64,000 nucleotides of DNA from Burkholderiaceae bacterium DAT-1 (GCA_019084025.1 JAHRBI010000005.1:62001-126000), one strand, 5' to 3'. Numbered from the stretch's first letter, positions 9,683 through 22,818 are shown. Notes: generated from the letters alone by a model not told the origin. A program made the numbers and translations.

Positions 9683-10408
9683 TTGATCAAAAGCAAGAAG
9701 CGCGCGGCCTATCTGCTGTGGCCGCTGTTTGCAGGAATCAGCCTTCCTGCCATATCCGTCGAGCTACCACGTATCCGTTATGTAGGCGCGGAGCAACCAC
9801 CGTATCTGATCAAACAGGGACTGTCTGCAGGCGGACCATTTGCCGATCTATTCCGCCAGGTCAATCGTGAAGCCGGCATTCAGGACAGCTATGAGATTGT
9901 GCCCCCTGCGCGAGCCTATTCCGAGGCACAAAAGACACCCGACACCTGTGCATTGCTGATACTGCGCTCACCGGAACGGGAATCGCTCTTTACCTGGGTA
10001 GGCCCCATCATTCACATTACCGTTTCAGCGTATATCGCACCGGGTTCATTTGAACGTCCGCAAAGCTTCGACGATCTGCGCAGTGGCACAATCGGCATAC
10101 TGGAAGGAGCAGCGTATAAAAAATTGCTGGTGGGTCAGGGTCTCACACCTGATGAAACATATCAGGAGATCAATAATGCAAAAAAGCTGGCCAGTGGGCG
10201 AATTAAGTTCTGGGTCACCAACCAGTTTGTTGCACGAACCATTAGCAAAGAGGCCAAACTACCCATGCCGGAAAAATCGCTGGATATTGCTGCTTATGAC
10301 GTATACGTAGCATGCAATAAAAAGCTGAATGGCCGTCTTATCCAGAAGCTAAACGAACGGTGGGATGCTGCTCGCCGCAAAGGGTTACTGAAAGACATGG
10401 GCCTGTAA
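9683..10408 (+). CDS. Periplasmic substrate-binding protein-like (SBP family 3), orphan
   Basis: About 241 residues if translation starts at the TTG at 9683, which gives a charged LIKSKKR then a hydrophobic stretch, i.e. a plausible export signal. The open frame extends further upstream to 9554 inside the previous gene, so the start is uncertain. The body resembles polar amino-acid-type extracellular solute-binding proteins: YVGAEQPPYL near the start, WVGPI, SFDDLRSGTIGILEGAAY and a C-terminal helix. No permease or ATPase is near. It shares motifs (WxGPI, a Cys before RxP, a late ACN) with the protein at 60940-61638, so the two look paralogous. Confidence 0.72.
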   Translation: MIKSKKRAAYLLWPLFAGISLPAISVELPRIRYVGAEQPPYLIKQGLSAGGPFADLFRQVNREAGIQDSYEIVPPARAYSEAQKTPDTCALLILRSPERESLFTWVGPIIHITVSAYIAPGSFERPQSFDDLRSGTIGILEGAAYKKLLVGQGLTPDETYQEINNAKKLASGRIKFWVTNQFVARTISKEAKLPMPEKSLDIAAYDVYVACNKKLNGRLIQKLNERWDAARRKGLLKDMGL

Positions 10409-10410
10409 GC

Positions 10411-11526
10411 CTAGCTACCCAGTCGCCGTATGACCCATTTGCGGGCAGGTTCACCCAACCCCGACTCGACCACCTTTCCGAGCCATACGCATGCCAGCAA
10501 TGCCGGTAAATATACCCAGCAGGTCCATTGCATGTCTTTGCCCAGATAATACCGATAGGTTTCAACAACGGGGATGACAATCAGCATATGAGTCAGATAG
10601 ATGCCATAGCTGGCTTTACCCATCGAAGCCAGCCAGCCCAATCCCGGTACGCGCTCAGGGCGCAGCCAAGCAGAAGCCAGCACCAGCATGCCGCCGGCGG
10701 ATAGCAATAGGTAATTGTACTGTTCGCCAAATATGCGCCAGGCCACATCGTCAAACACAAACACATTGATCAGCAACCCTCCGCCCATTATGGCGATGCA
10801 GCGTGCAAATGCCCGGCTCACCACCGGCCAGCGCGCAAAAACAAGCGCACACAGTACGCCCAGTGCGATCGCCGACATGCCAGGCAAATACGCCTTCTCC
10901 CGCCACACTTCAGCCTCAATGGCACCATGCGTAAACGGCATGGACAGCACCAGCGCAATCAAACCGCCAATCAGCAACCAGCGAGGCATCAACAGGCAGA
11001 GCAATGGAAAGGCCAGATAGAACACTTCCTCGACAGACAACGACCACAGCACATCCCAGGCAGGTGGCAGCCACATATTGGTGCGGCCTTCATACCAGTT
11101 CAGATGAAACGTGACGGCGGAAAACAGGGCACCACCCAGCGTCTGGCCGCTTTCACCCACAACAAAATTGGGCACCCCGACAAGATGCAGGATGGACAGC
11201 AAACCAAGCAGAGCAAGCAGTAAGGGTGTGATTCTGGAGATGCGCTGAATGTAGAACTGGCGCCAGTTGATATCGGCCAGCCCGCCATCGCGTTCCATCA
11301 CCCGGCTCGTGATCAGAAAGCCGGAAATAATGAAAAAGATAAAGACCGATTCCCATCCATGAAAGCTAATGGCATCGCTTAGCCGCTTACCAAGCAGCAG
11401 GCCTAGCGGACTCTCTTTGAGCGGCAAACGAAACGGTAACGCCAGATGGTGAATGACGACGAATAAAATAGACAAGCCGCGCAATAGGTCGATCCCATGA
11501 TTGCGCGTAGACGTATTGGAACTCAA
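10411..11526 (-). CDS. Acyltransferase 3 (OafA/NodX type) membrane protein
   Basis: 371 residues with about ten hydrophobic segments. Family signatures: the N-terminal GIDLLRGLSILFVVIHH (the catalytic-type His is at the end of the first helix), FFIISGFLIT, FYIQRISRITPL and WSLSVEEVFYL. Members O-acylate sugars of LPS, capsule or exopolysaccharide at the inner membrane. It converges on the binding-protein gene with only 2 bp between stops, and lies next to the FkbH cassette, so it may act on the same glycan, although it is on the other strand and must have its own promoter. Confidence 0.88.
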   Translation of the reverse strand: MSSNTSTRNHGIDLLRGLSILFVVIHHLALPFRLPLKESPLGLLLGKRLSDAISFHGWESVFIFFIISGFLITSRVMERDGGLADINWRQFYIQRISRITPLLLALLGLLSILHLVGVPNFVVGESGQTLGGALFSAVTFHLNWYEGRTNMWLPPAWDVLWSLSVEEVFYLAFPLLCLLMPRWLLIGGLIALVLSMPFTHGAIEAEVWREKAYLPGMSAIALGVLCALVFARWPVVSRAFARCIAIMGGGLLINVFVFDDVAWRIFGEQYNYLLLSAGGMLVLASAWLRPERVPGLGWLASMGKASYGIYLTHMLIVIPVVETYRYYLGKDMQWTCWVYLPALLACVWLGKVVESGLGEPARKWVIRRLGS

Positions 11527-11580
11527 GGCTCCCCCGATGGATAGTGTGATTTGCCGGGGGATTAAAACCCAAAGTAGAAC

Positions 11581-12153
11581 TTATTGTCTAGAAGAAAGTT
11601 CGGGCCAAGCCACCCGCAGGTAATAGCCCATCGACCAGAGTGTCAGTAGCGCAGCTGCAAACAGGCACAGCGTCCCCAGAAGCATGGTAGGCACACCGGG
11701 GATAAAGTTATCGTGCAACAGCAGCAGCAAAATAGCGGCCATTTGCACTGTTGTCTTGATTTTGCCCACAAACGACACTGCCACGCTCTTGGACGCACCT
11801 AGCTGCGCCATCCACTCACGCAGGGCGGAGATGGTGATTTCACGACCAATAATAATCATGGCGAGCCACGCATCTGCGCGCTCTATCTGCACAAGGAGTA
11901 TCAGAGCTGCCGCTACCATCAACTTATCCGCGACCGGATCAAGAAATGCACCGAATGCCGAGGTCTGGTTCCACTTGCGCGCCAAATAGCCATCAAACCA
12001 GTCGGTAATACCTGCTGCGGCAAACAAGCCTGCACTCACCAGATTTTTGGCGATTGGCGAAATAGAGCTGTTTGGCAAATAAAATACGCCAATAAACAGC
12101 GGGATCATCAAGATCCGCGCCCAGGTCAGCATGGTTGGCAAATTAAGCGGCAT
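11581..12153 (-). CDS. pgsA: CDP-diacylglycerol-glycerol-3-phosphate 3-phosphatidyltransferase
   Basis: Inner-membrane enzyme making phosphatidylglycerophosphate, the first step to phosphatidylglycerol and cardiolipin. 190 residues, several membrane helices. The CDP-alcohol phosphatidyltransferase signature is intact: DWFDGYLAR, then G eight or so residues later and FLDPVADK. It starts 30 bp after uvrC on the same strand; uvrC-pgsA is a classic pair. Confidence 0.95.
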   Translation of the reverse strand: MPLNLPTMLTWARILMIPLFIGVFYLPNSSISPIAKNLVSAGLFAAAGITDWFDGYLARKWNQTSAFGAFLDPVADKLMVAAALILLVQIERADAWLAMIIIGREITISALREWMAQLGASKSVAVSFVGKIKTTVQMAAILLLLLHDNFIPGVPTMLLGTLCLFAAALLTLWSMGYYLRVAWPELSSRQ

Positions 12154-12183
12154 TCACATTCCGATAGTCTTGCAATGCCCTGC

Positions 12184-13995
12184 TCAGTGCAGGGCTTGAT
12201 AAATTTTTTCAGCAAGCGCCCGGTTGACTCCTTCAACCTGACACAAATCATCAATACTAGCGGCACGCACGCCCTGTAGTCCACCAAAACGCGTCAGCAA
12301 CTTCTGCCTGCGCTTGGGGCCCACACCTTCAATTTCTTCCAGACTGGACGAGACCCGTGTTTTTCCGCGTCGTGCGCGATGACCTGTAATAGCGAAACGA
12401 TGCGCTTCATCACGAATGGTCTGGATCAGATGCAGTGCAGGTGCGTCGCGGCGTAATTGTATCGTCTCGCCGGTCGCGGGGACAATCAGCTGCTCGAGTC
12501 CGGGCTTGCGGCTCTCACCTTTAGCCACACCCACCAGCATGACATCGCCGATACCCAGTTCATTCATGACCTCGACGGCGACGCCAATCTGTCCCTTGCC
12601 GCCGTCAATCAGTACCACATCCGGCATCACTCCATCACCGGCAGCGATCTTGCCATAACGCCGCGTTAACACCTGGCGCATGGCTGCATAATCATCGCCG
12701 GGCGTGATGCCTTCGATGTTGTAATGCCGATACTCTTTAGGCTGCATACCCAGGCGGTCATACACCACGCAGGATGCCACCGTGGCTTCCCCCATGGTAT
12801 GGCTGATATCAAAACACTCCACCCGCTGCGCAGAATCCGGCAAGCGTAGTGCTTCCTGAAAGCTATTCAGTCGTTCTAGCTGGGTCGACTCCAGCGTCAG
12901 GCGTTGTTCAATCGCCAGTGCAGCATTCTTGAGCGCCATGTCCAGCCAGACCTTGCGCTCGCCAATGGGATTCACCACGATGGCCACTTTACGCCCGGCT
13001 TGCTCGGATAATAGCTCGCTTAACACCTGCTGATAGATACCGGCATTGCAGATGATAATCGGCGGGATGGTTCGATCGAGATAATGCTGGCTTAGAAACG
13101 CATCCAGGGCGGCATCAACATCATAATCTTCGCCATGACTTGGAAACAGGCTACGATCTCCCACATGCCTGCCACCGCGAATCATCACCAGATTTACGCA
13201 CACCATGCCGTTTGCCACTACACAGGCCGCGACATCCGCATCCAGTTCGGAACTACTCGATAGCACAAACTGGCGTTCCTGTACTTTGGCGAGATTCTGG
13301 ATCTGGTCACGATAAATGGCCGCCTGCTCAAAATCCCATGCTTCCGCGGCGGTTTGCATGCGGGATTCCAGATCATCCATCAACTCGCTGGCTTTACCCT
13401 GCAAGAGTTGGGCGGCATTTTTGACATCCGCAACATACTGCTCACGGGAAATGGCCTCCACACAGGGTGCAGTGCAGCGCTTAATCTGATGCAAGAGACA
13501 AGGACGGGCGCGATTGGCGAATACGGTATCTTCACAGGTACGCAGCAGAAATACCTTCTGCAACAGCTGAATGCTTTCGCGTACGGCATAGCTATTGGGA
13601 AAAGGCCCGAAATACTGATTGCGTTTGTCCAGTGCGCCCCGGTAAAAAGCCAGTCGCGGGTATGCATGGCCAGTTAGCATCAGATAGGGGTAGGACTTAT
13701 CGTCGCGAAACAGGATGTTGTAACGCGGACTCAGCGCTTTGATCAGATTATTTTCAAGAATCAGCGCTTCAGCTTCCGATCGCACTACCGTCGTCTGAAT
13801 GTCCGCTACTTGCCCCACCATCAGACGGATGCGTGGCGACAGGTCGGACTTCTGAAAGTACGAACTCACCCGCCGCTTGAGATCAATCGCCTTGCCGACA
13901 TACAGGACATCACCTGTCGCCGACAAAAAGCGGTACACGCCGGGCAGATTCGGCAGAGTCTGCAGAATAGGTTTAGGATCAAAAACGAAGGACAT
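12184..13995 (-). CDS. uvrC: Excinuclease ABC subunit C
   Basis: Nuclease of the UvrABC nucleotide-excision repair complex, making the 3' and 5' incisions. 603 residues, the normal length. The GIY-YIG domain is at the N-terminus ([20 protein letters not shown]), a UVR motif lies near residues 200-235, the RNase H-like nuclease domain is in the second half ([25 protein letters not shown]) and a tandem helix-hairpin-helix closes the protein ([12 protein letters not shown]). The ATG at 13995 fits the MSFVFD start. It is upstream of pgsA in one transcript. Confidence 0.96.
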   Translation of the reverse strand: MSFVFDPKPILQTLPNLPGVYRFLSATGDVLYVGKAIDLKRRVSSYFQKSDLSPRIRLMVGQVADIQTTVVRSEAEALILENNLIKALSPRYNILFRDDKSYPYLMLTGHAYPRLAFYRGALDKRNQYFGPFPNSYAVRESIQLLQKVFLLRTCEDTVFANRARPCLLHQIKRCTAPCVEAISREQYVADVKNAAQLLQGKASELMDDLESRMQTAAEAWDFEQAAIYRDQIQNLAKVQERQFVLSSSSELDADVAACVVANGMVCVNLVMIRGGRHVGDRSLFPSHGEDYDVDAALDAFLSQHYLDRTIPPIIICNAGIYQQVLSELLSEQAGRKVAIVVNPIGERKVWLDMALKNAALAIEQRLTLESTQLERLNSFQEALRLPDSAQRVECFDISHTMGEATVASCVVYDRLGMQPKEYRHYNIEGITPGDDYAAMRQVLTRRYGKIAAGDGVMPDVVLIDGGKGQIGVAVEVMNELGIGDVMLVGVAKGESRKPGLEQLIVPATGETIQLRRDAPALHLIQTIRDEAHRFAITGHRARRGKTRVSSSLEEIEGVGPKRRQKLLTRFGGLQGVRAASIDDLCQVEGVNRALAEKIYQALH

Positions 13996-14010
13996 CAGGA
14001 CGCTCGCAGC

Positions 14011-14349
14011 TTAATGCGTCACTGCTGCAGGTAAAGGTGTGACAGGCTTCTGTGGAGCAGGCGTGGCACCTGTTTTGGGCGCAGCCAAAATCTGGAAAAA
14101 GATTTCGTCTTCCCGCACCATGCCGAGTTCGTTGCGGGCGCGTTCTTCAATGGCGTCGGTGCCATTTTTTAAGTCGCGCACTTCTGCATCCAGCGCACCG
14201 TTTCGTGCTTTCAGCTTGTCGTTGACCGCTCGCTGATCCTTCAGTTGCGCCTCGATTTGCCATACCTGTAGCCAGCTGCCCTTTCCAATCCAGAGCGGCC
14301 ATTGCATCACAACAATCAGGGCGGCAAAAATAAAAGCGAGCAATCTCAT
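14011..14349 (-). CDS. ftsB: Cell division protein FtsB
   Basis: 112-residue bitopic inner-membrane protein that joins FtsL and FtsQ at the septum. One N-terminal membrane helix ([20 protein letters not shown]) is followed by a coiled coil (about residues 30-65, [16 protein letters not shown]) and the conserved [13 protein letters not shown] longer frame to 14415 exists, but the ATG at 14349 gives the standard FtsB start. The C-terminal tail is rich in Pro, Ala and Thr. It follows eno on the minus strand, the usual location. Confidence 0.9.
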   Translation of the reverse strand: MRLLAFIFAALIVVMQWPLWIGKGSWLQVWQIEAQLKDQRAVNDKLKARNGALDAEVRDLKNGTDAIEERARNELGMVREDEIFFQILAAPKTGATPAPQKPVTPLPAAVTH

Positions 14350-14360
14350 CGAATGGCGAT

Positions 14361-14392
14361 CAAATAAAAACAGGGGCAGCAATGCCGCCCCT
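14361..14392 (-). terminator. Terminator-like hairpin between eno and ftsB
   Basis: Read on the minus strand, AGGGGC...GCCCCT arms are followed by GTTTTTATTTG. It lies after the eno stop and just before the ftsB start, so it may reduce read-through into ftsB; the hairpin is imperfect in its inner part. Confidence 0.6.
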
Positions 14393-14448
14393 ATTGTGCC
14401 GTAAAACCTGTTCAATCATCCAGCATATTTACTGGTAAATGTGCCGGT

Positions 14449-15750
<1,302 letters not shown>

Positions 15751-15831
15751 TCAAATGATTTCAAAACCAGTTAACCACCTGCATCGTGCGCCAGAGCACC
15801 ACAGGTAATCAAGCAAATCGTACCTACCAAA

Positions 15832-15871
15832 ATGTAATTGCCCGTCAATTACTTACATGCATGACGGGCAA
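15832..15871 (-). terminator. Hairpin after kdsA
   Basis: Perfect 10-bp inverted arms (TTGCCCGTCA at 15838-15847, TGACGGGCAA at 15862-15871) surround a 14-nt loop, just after the kdsA stop. On the minus strand the hairpin is followed by TTACATTTTGG, a poor U-tract. It may be a weak terminator or an mRNA end-protecting structure before eno. Confidence 0.6.
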
Positions 15872-15877
15872 CAGGCA

Positions 15878-16729
15878 TTACATCGACAACTCGGGAAATG
15901 GCTGGCTCTTCACCAGCTTATCCAGCGCGACCAGTGTGGTCAGAAGTTCCTGCATACGTGGCAAGGGCCAGGCATTCGGACCATCGCACAGCGCCACCGC
16001 CGGATCGGGATGGGTTTCCATGAAGAGACCCGACACACCTGCAGCCACTGCAGCCCGCGCCAGTACAGGGACCATCTCGCGGAGGCCGCCCGAACGATCG
16101 CCCTGCCCGCCCGGTAACTGAACCGAATGCGTGGCGTCAAACACCACAGGGCAACCAGTTTCGCGCATGATGGCCAGACTACGCATATCGGACACCAGAT
16201 TGTTGTAGCCAAAGCTTGCACCGCGCTCGCAAGCCATGAAGTTGTCTGCGTTCAGGCCGGCTTCCAGCGCAGCTTCACGCGCCTTATCCATGACATTCTT
16301 CATGTCACCGGGCGCCAGAAACTGACCCTTCTTGATATTCACCGGCTTGCCGCTCTGTGCACAGGCGCGAATGAAATCAGACTGACGACACAGGAACGCC
16401 GGGGTTTGCAGTACATCCACCACGGCGGCGACAGGCTTGATCTGATCGACATCATGGATATCGGTCAGAACCGGCACACCCACCTGCTCGCGCACTTTGG
16501 CGAGAATACGCAGGCCTTCATCCATGCCAAAACCACGGAAGCTCTTGCTACTCGAACGGTTGGCCTTATCGAAGCTCGACTTGTAGATGAACGGAATACC
16601 GATTGCCGCAGCCATTTCTTTCAGCTGACCAGCCGTATCGATTGCAAACTGCTCACCTTCGATGACACAGGGGCCCGCAATCAGAAACAGCGGCTTGTCC
16701 AGACCAACTTCGAAACCACAGAGATTCAT
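15878..16729 (-). CDS. kdsA: 3-deoxy-8-phosphooctulonate synthase (KDO-8-P synthase)
   Basis: Condenses PEP with arabinose 5-phosphate to KDO-8-phosphate for the LPS inner core. 283 residues. Signatures: [25 protein letters not shown], the LTDIHDVDQ metal region and the late [13 protein letters not shown]. The ATG at 16729 has the ribosome site GAGGAAAC; the frame extends 12 bp further up. It lies between pyrG and eno, a conserved order, and tells that the organism makes KDO-containing LPS. Confidence 0.97.
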   Translation of the reverse strand: MNLCGFEVGLDKPLFLIAGPCVIEGEQFAIDTAGQLKEMAAAIGIPFIYKSSFDKANRSSSKSFRGFGMDEGLRILAKVREQVGVPVLTDIHDVDQIKPVAAVVDVLQTPAFLCRQSDFIRACAQSGKPVNIKKGQFLAPGDMKNVMDKAREAALEAGLNADNFMACERGASFGYNNLVSDMRSLAIMRETGCPVVFDATHSVQLPGGQGDRSGGLREMVPVLARAAVAAGVSGLFMETHPDPAVALCDGPNAWPLPRMQELLTTLVALDKLVKSQPFPELSM

Positions 16730-16764
16730 GTGTTTCCTCAAGCATTGAATTATCTAAATGGCTG

Positions 16765-16914
16765 GGGAAGGGAGAAGAGTGAAGGGGGAAGGGTAGACTG
16801 GCTCACGCACTACCCGCAGTCCCTTCCACATTCACTATCACTTTCACTTCCTGATGCCAGAAAGAGAGAACCAATCAGGGTAGAAAGCAACACCCTTCCC
16901 CCTTCTCCCTTCCC
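16765..16914. repeat. Long imperfect inverted repeat between kdsA and pyrG
   Basis: The purine-rich arm at 16765-16793 and the pyrimidine-rich arm at 16893-16914 are inverted copies: the second reads as GGGAAGGGAGAAG plus GGGGAAGGG on the other strand, and the first has the same blocks with about 7 extra bases between them. About 100 bp lie between the arms. No gene is seen inside. It could end pyrG transcription or be a small non-coding palindromic element. Confidence 0.6.
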
Positions 16915-16926
16915 GCTTCTCAGTTG

Positions 16927-18609
<1,683 letters not shown>

Positions 18610-18658
18610 CTACTCCGGTCACCCCCATTTACTCAATGTGGCAACCGACCTTTAAAGC

Positions 18659-18687
18659 AAAACCGGCGCTGACAGCGCGCCGGTTTC
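18659..18687 (-). terminator. Terminator downstream of ppsA
   Basis: A perfect 10-bp stem (AAACCGGCGC / GCGCCGGTTT, 18660-18669 with 18677-18686) lies directly after the ppsA stop. On the minus strand it is followed by TGCTTTAAAGG, a weak U-tract. It separates ppsA from pyrG. Confidence 0.7.
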
Positions 18688-18704
18688 CATTACAGATCAA
18701 CGAC

Positions 18705-21092
18705 TTACGAGTTCAATTCTTTCGCAAGGTAAATCCATGTTTCGACGACCGTATCGGGATTCAGAGAAACGGTCTCGATACCCTGCTCCACCAGCCACTT
18801 GGCAAAGTCCGGGTGATCGGACGGCCCCTGGCCGCAGATACCGATGTACTTGCCCTGCGCACGACAGGCCTTGATGGCCATCGACAGCATCGCCTTGACG
18901 GCTTCATTACGCTCGTCGAACAGCGAGGCAATCGGACCGCCGGAATCGCGATCCAGTGCCAGGGTCAGCTGGGTCATGTCGTTCGAACCAATCGAGAAGC
19001 CATCAAAATACTGCAGGAACTGGTCGGCCAGGATTGCGTTGGACGGAATCTCGCACATCATGATCAGACGCAGACCATTCTTGCCACGCTCCAGGCCCTG
19101 CTCCTTCAGCAGATCCACCACCTTGCTGGCTTCATCCAGGGTGCGCACGAACGGAATCATGATCTCGACATTGGTCAGACCCATTTCGTCGCGCACCTTC
19201 TTCAGTGCGCGGGTTTCCAGTTCGAAACAATCGCGGAACGACGGGCTGATGTAGCGCGATGCACCGCGGAAGCCGATCATCGGATTTTCTTCATGAGGCT
19301 CGTACTGCTGGCCGCCGATCAGGTTGGAGTACTCGTTCGACTTGAAGTCGGACATCCGCACGATCACCTTCTTCGGATAGAAGGCCGCACCAATGGTGGC
19401 AATCCCTTCCACCAGCTTCTCGACGTAGAAGTCCACTGCACTGGCGTAGCCGCCAATACGCTCGTCGATCTGCTGCTTCAGATCCCACGGCACATTCGGA
19501 TAATCGAGCAGTGCCTTCGGGTGAATACCGATCATGCGGTTGATAATGAATTCCAGACGCGCCAGACCCACGCCTTCATTCGGCAGATGGCTGAAATCGA
19601 AGGCCAGTTCCGGATTGCCGACATTCATCATCAGCTTGACCGGGCTCTTTGGCATCTTGTCCAGCGCCAGATCGATGATTTCGATATCCAGCTTGCCTTC
19701 GTAGATGTTGCCGGTATCACCTTCGGCACAGCTGACGGTGACGAAATCACCATCCTTTAGTTCACGGGTGGCATCACCACAACCCACCACAGCAGGAATA
19801 CCCAGCTCGCGGGCAATAATAGCCGCGTGACAGGTACGGCCGCCACGATTGGTGACGATCGCTGCAGCACGCTTCATGACCGGTTCCCAGTCAGGATCGG
19901 TCATATCGGTTACCAGCACATCACCCGGCTTCACGCGATCCATTTCGGACGCATCGCGGATCATGCGCACCACACCCTGACCAATCTTCTGGCCGATGGC
20001 GCGGCCGGTGGTCAGGATGGTGGACTTGTTCTTCAGACGGTAGCGACGCAGGGTTTCCACGCGCGATTCCTGCGACTTCACGGTCTCGGGACGGGCCTGC
20101 AGGATGTACAGCTTGCCATCCAGACCATCACGACCCCATTCGACGTCCATTGGACGGCCATAATGTTCTTCGATGATCAGGGCATAGCGTGCCAGTTCTT
20201 CCACTTCCGCATCGATAATCGAGAAGCGCTGACGATCCACTTCCGGCACATCCACAGTGCGCACCGATTTGCCTGCCGAAGCGGCATCGGTGAACTCCAT
20301 CTTGATCAGCTTGGATCCACGGTTGCGGCGCAGAATGGCTGGACGACCTGCGCGCAGGTTCGGCTTAAACACGTAAAACTCATCCGGATTCACCGCACCT
20401 TGCACCACGGTTTCACCCAGACCATAGGAACCGGTCACAAACACGGTGTCCTTGAAGCCGGATTCGGTATCAATGGTGAACAGCACGCCAGCTGCGCCCT
20501 TGTCGGAACGCACCATGCGCTGGATACCTGCTGACAACGCCACATCAGCATGCGCAAAGCCCTTGTGCACGCGGTAGGAAATAGCGCGGTCGTTATACAG
20601 CGACGCGAACACTTCCTTGATAGCGTGCAGCACATTTTCAACACCAACGATATTCAGGAAGGTTTCCTGCTGACCGGCAAACGATGCATCCGGCAGATCT
20701 TCTGCGGTTGCGGAAGAGCGCACAGCCACCGGAATATCGATGCCACCCGAGTCGGCTACCATCTTGGCGTGGTGCGCACGGATGTCGGCTTCCAGCTCGG
20801 CCGGGAACGGCGTATCCACCACCCACTGGCGAATCTGCTTGCCCACGCGGACCAGCTCGTTTACGTCTTCCACGTCAAGCGCAGTCAGCGCGGCATCGAT
20901 ACGCTCAGCCAGACCATTGTGCGCCAGAAAAACGCGATAGGCTGAAGCAGTTGTGGCATAGCCGCCAGGGACGCGCACGCCCTTACCGGCCAGCTGGCTG
21001 ATCATCTCACCCAGCGAGGCATTCTTGCCGCCAACACTCTCAACATCGGTCATGCGCAATTGGTCAAACCAGATAACGTTGCTTTCAGCCAT
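18705..21092 (-). CDS. ppsA: Phosphoenolpyruvate synthase
   Basis: Makes PEP from pyruvate and ATP (giving AMP and phosphate) for gluconeogenesis. 795 residues. The N-terminal nucleotide-binding domain begins [20 protein letters not shown]; the phosphohistidine swivel domain has [15 protein letters not shown] with the reactive His; the C-terminal PEP-binding barrel has [10 protein letters not shown] and the Cys of [11 protein letters not shown]. Divergently transcribed from ppsR, the kinase/phosphorylase that switches PpsA off and on. Confidence 0.97.
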   Translation of the reverse strand: MAESNVIWFDQLRMTDVESVGGKNASLGEMISQLAGKGVRVPGGYATTASAYRVFLAHNGLAERIDAALTALDVEDVNELVRVGKQIRQWVVDTPFPAELEADIRAHHAKMVADSGGIDIPVAVRSSATAEDLPDASFAGQQETFLNIVGVENVLHAIKEVFASLYNDRAISYRVHKGFAHADVALSAGIQRMVRSDKGAAGVLFTIDTESGFKDTVFVTGSYGLGETVVQGAVNPDEFYVFKPNLRAGRPAILRRNRGSKLIKMEFTDAASAGKSVRTVDVPEVDRQRFSIIDAEVEELARYALIIEEHYGRPMDVEWGRDGLDGKLYILQARPETVKSQESRVETLRRYRLKNKSTILTTGRAIGQKIGQGVVRMIRDASEMDRVKPGDVLVTDMTDPDWEPVMKRAAAIVTNRGGRTCHAAIIARELGIPAVVGCGDATRELKDGDFVTVSCAEGDTGNIYEGKLDIEIIDLALDKMPKSPVKLMMNVGNPELAFDFSHLPNEGVGLARLEFIINRMIGIHPKALLDYPNVPWDLKQQIDERIGGYASAVDFYVEKLVEGIATIGAAFYPKKVIVRMSDFKSNEYSNLIGGQQYEPHEENPMIGFRGASRYISPSFRDCFELETRALKKVRDEMGLTNVEIMIPFVRTLDEASKVVDLLKEQGLERGKNGLRLIMMCEIPSNAILADQFLQYFDGFSIGSNDMTQLTLALDRDSGGPIASLFDERNEAVKAMLSMAIKACRAQGKYIGICGQGPSDHPDFAKWLVEQGIETVSLNPDTVVETWIYLAKELNS

Positions 21093-21233
21093 TTCAAGCG
21101 ATCCTTAAAAGGGGAATTTCGTTGGTAGCCACGATTCTAGCCGGTTTCTGCCCTACAAGTCAGCACGAAAAAACGGTTCTGCAGCCCCAAGCTCATCATA
21201 GATCGTGGCAAGTCACTGATCACGAATGTAATT

Positions 21234-21250
21234 TGTAGTTTCAAACTACA
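21234..21250. promoter_or_regulatory. Perfect palindrome between ppsA and ppsR
   Basis: TGTAGTTTCAAACTACA is a perfect palindrome with 8-bp arms around one central C. It lies within the 278-bp divergent intergenic region, 142 bp from the ppsA start and 121 bp from the ppsR start. A dimeric regulator of the pyruvate/PEP switch could bind here. The protein is unknown. Confidence 0.55.
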
Positions 21251-21370
21251 TTTTGAAATTTTGCAGTGCAGCAAGTGTATCGCGCAAGGTCGCGACTGTG
21301 GCACCATCTATGCTTGTATTAGCCCAGATCATCGCTCTTGATGATGCGTGCACCTTTCAGGGATAACAAT

Positions 21371-22195
21371 ATGCCGAATCGCCGCTCTGTCTTCTTTGTA
21401 TCCGACCGTACCGGGATCACAGCTGAAATGCTGGGTCACAGCCTCATTACCCAGTTCGAGGGCATTGAGCTGCGACGCGCTACCCTGCCTTTTGTCGATA
21501 CACCTGAAAAAGCCTTACAAGTCGCCGAACGGTTGCGTCAGGCAGCCGCGACAGACGGTGCACGTCCACTGGTTTTTTCGACCATCGTCAAAGAAGATAT
21601 CCGGCAGATCATTCACATCCCCGAATGTCATATTGTCGATTTTTTCGAGACATTCATTGCACCGTTGGAGGCCGAGCTTGAGCAGTCGTCCTCGCATACC
21701 GTAGGCCGCAGCCATAGCATCGAAAATTTCAACGAATACAATTCACGCATTGAGGCGGTGAATTATGCGCTCGCACACGATGACGGCGTAAAGCCCACTG
21801 ATCTGAATCTTGCAGATATCGTACTGGTGGGCGTATCGCGCTCCGGCAAAACGCCAACCTGCCTGTATCTGGCCCTGCAATACGGCATCAAGGCAGCCAA
21901 TTACCCGCTTACACCGGAAGACTTCGGTCAGTCATCCCTACCGAAGCCCCTGCTGGCGCACAAGCACAAACTGTTTGGGCTGACCATCACGCCCGAACGG
22001 CTGGCGCAAATCCGTACCGAGCGCAAACCGGATAGCCGCTACGCTTCCATCGACAACTGTAAATTCGAGATCGCAGAGGTTGAAGCGATGTTCCGCGCAC
22101 ACGGTATCCAGCATCTGAATACCACTAACAAGTCGATTGAAGAGTTAGCCAGTACCATTCTGCACAAGGCGAATCTGAAGCGGCAGGTGTTTTAA
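21371..22195 (+). CDS. ppsR: PEP synthase regulatory protein (bifunctional kinase/pyrophosphorylase)
   Basis: DUF299-family enzyme that inactivates PpsA by ADP-dependent phosphorylation of a Thr next to its catalytic His, and reactivates it by phosphate-dependent removal. 274 residues. The start RSVFFVSDRTGITAE and the P-loop GVSRSGKTPTCLYLA are family hallmarks. I took the ATG at 21371; in-frame ATGs from 21338 would add an unusual N-terminus. It is divergent from its target ppsA. Confidence 0.95.
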   Translation: MPNRRSVFFVSDRTGITAEMLGHSLITQFEGIELRRATLPFVDTPEKALQVAERLRQAAATDGARPLVFSTIVKEDIRQIIHIPECHIVDFFETFIAPLEAELEQSSSHTVGRSHSIENFNEYNSRIEAVNYALAHDDGVKPTDLNLADIVLVGVSRSGKTPTCLYLALQYGIKAANYPLTPEDFGQSSLPKPLLAHKHKLFGLTITPERLAQIRTERKPDSRYASIDNCKFEIAEVEAMFRAHGIQHLNTTNKSIEELASTILHKANLKRQVF

Positions 22196-22290
22196 TTCAG
22201 TACAATTGTCATTGATGATTGCCATACCCTGTGCATGTCAAAGGGTATGGCACCGCTTCTACAAACTCAGCCAGCCTGATCAAAAAAAAT

Positions 22291-22770
22291 ATGAAGATGA
22301 TGTCAGGAAGCTATCAGCTTACCGCACTCAATCCAAGGGTTTTTATGTTGATTGTATGTATGCTGATGTTGACGCTATGGGTAGAGAAAATCCTTTTCTC
22401 TGCAAAAAACAATCGCCCAATCTACATATTAAACAATGCCGAGTATGATCATTCAATCGACCAAGCGAAAAAAGATGGTGAAAGGAACGCGCAGGCACTC
22501 TTCAATAACGGCATAAGGATTTATTACATTATTGCAAATCCAGGCCCATTCAGTGGTTGCAATAATGTTAATTTAATTAAATTACTAGACAAATATAAAA
22601 TTGATAAAGTTCGGGCTTCTTTTTACGATTTCGCCAATCCGGAACAGGCTTTTCGCGATTCATTTAACGACAAAATAATCAAACTTACCAGCAAAAGCAA
22701 TCCTGAATTCAAATCAGAGCTCGCTCAATTAGAAAAAGATCAACATCCTATCTATGATTGTACGCTTTAG
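22291..22770 (+). CDS. AT-rich hypothetical protein with one membrane helix
   Basis: About 159 residues from the ATG at 22291 (the frame is open from 22219). I do not recognise the family. Near the N-terminus is one hydrophobic segment (RVFMLIVCMLMLTLWV), followed by a soluble, Asn/Lys/Ile-rich domain that should lie in the periplasm. The coding region is clearly richer in A and T than its neighbours (runs such as TTAATTTAATTAAATT), suggesting recent acquisition or weak constraint. It stands alone between ppsR and convergent ubiB. A short overlapping frame at 22206-22448 is not favoured. Confidence 0.55.
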   Translation: MKMMSGSYQLTALNPRVFMLIVCMLMLTLWVEKILFSAKNNRPIYILNNAEYDHSIDQAKKDGERNAQALFNNGIRIYYIIANPGPFSGCNNVNLIKLLDKYKIDKVRASFYDFANPEQAFRDSFNDKIIKLTSKSNPEFKSELAQLEKDQHPIYDCTL

Positions 22771-22818
22771 AATTGGATGACGACATATCATCACACGCAG
22801 TCGATTCAAAGTTTAGAA

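Noticed and set aside
22206-22448. 80-codon frame overlapping the start of the AT-rich orphan gene
   Set aside because: The longer frame at 22291-22770 has a clear membrane helix and a better start; this one lacks a motif.
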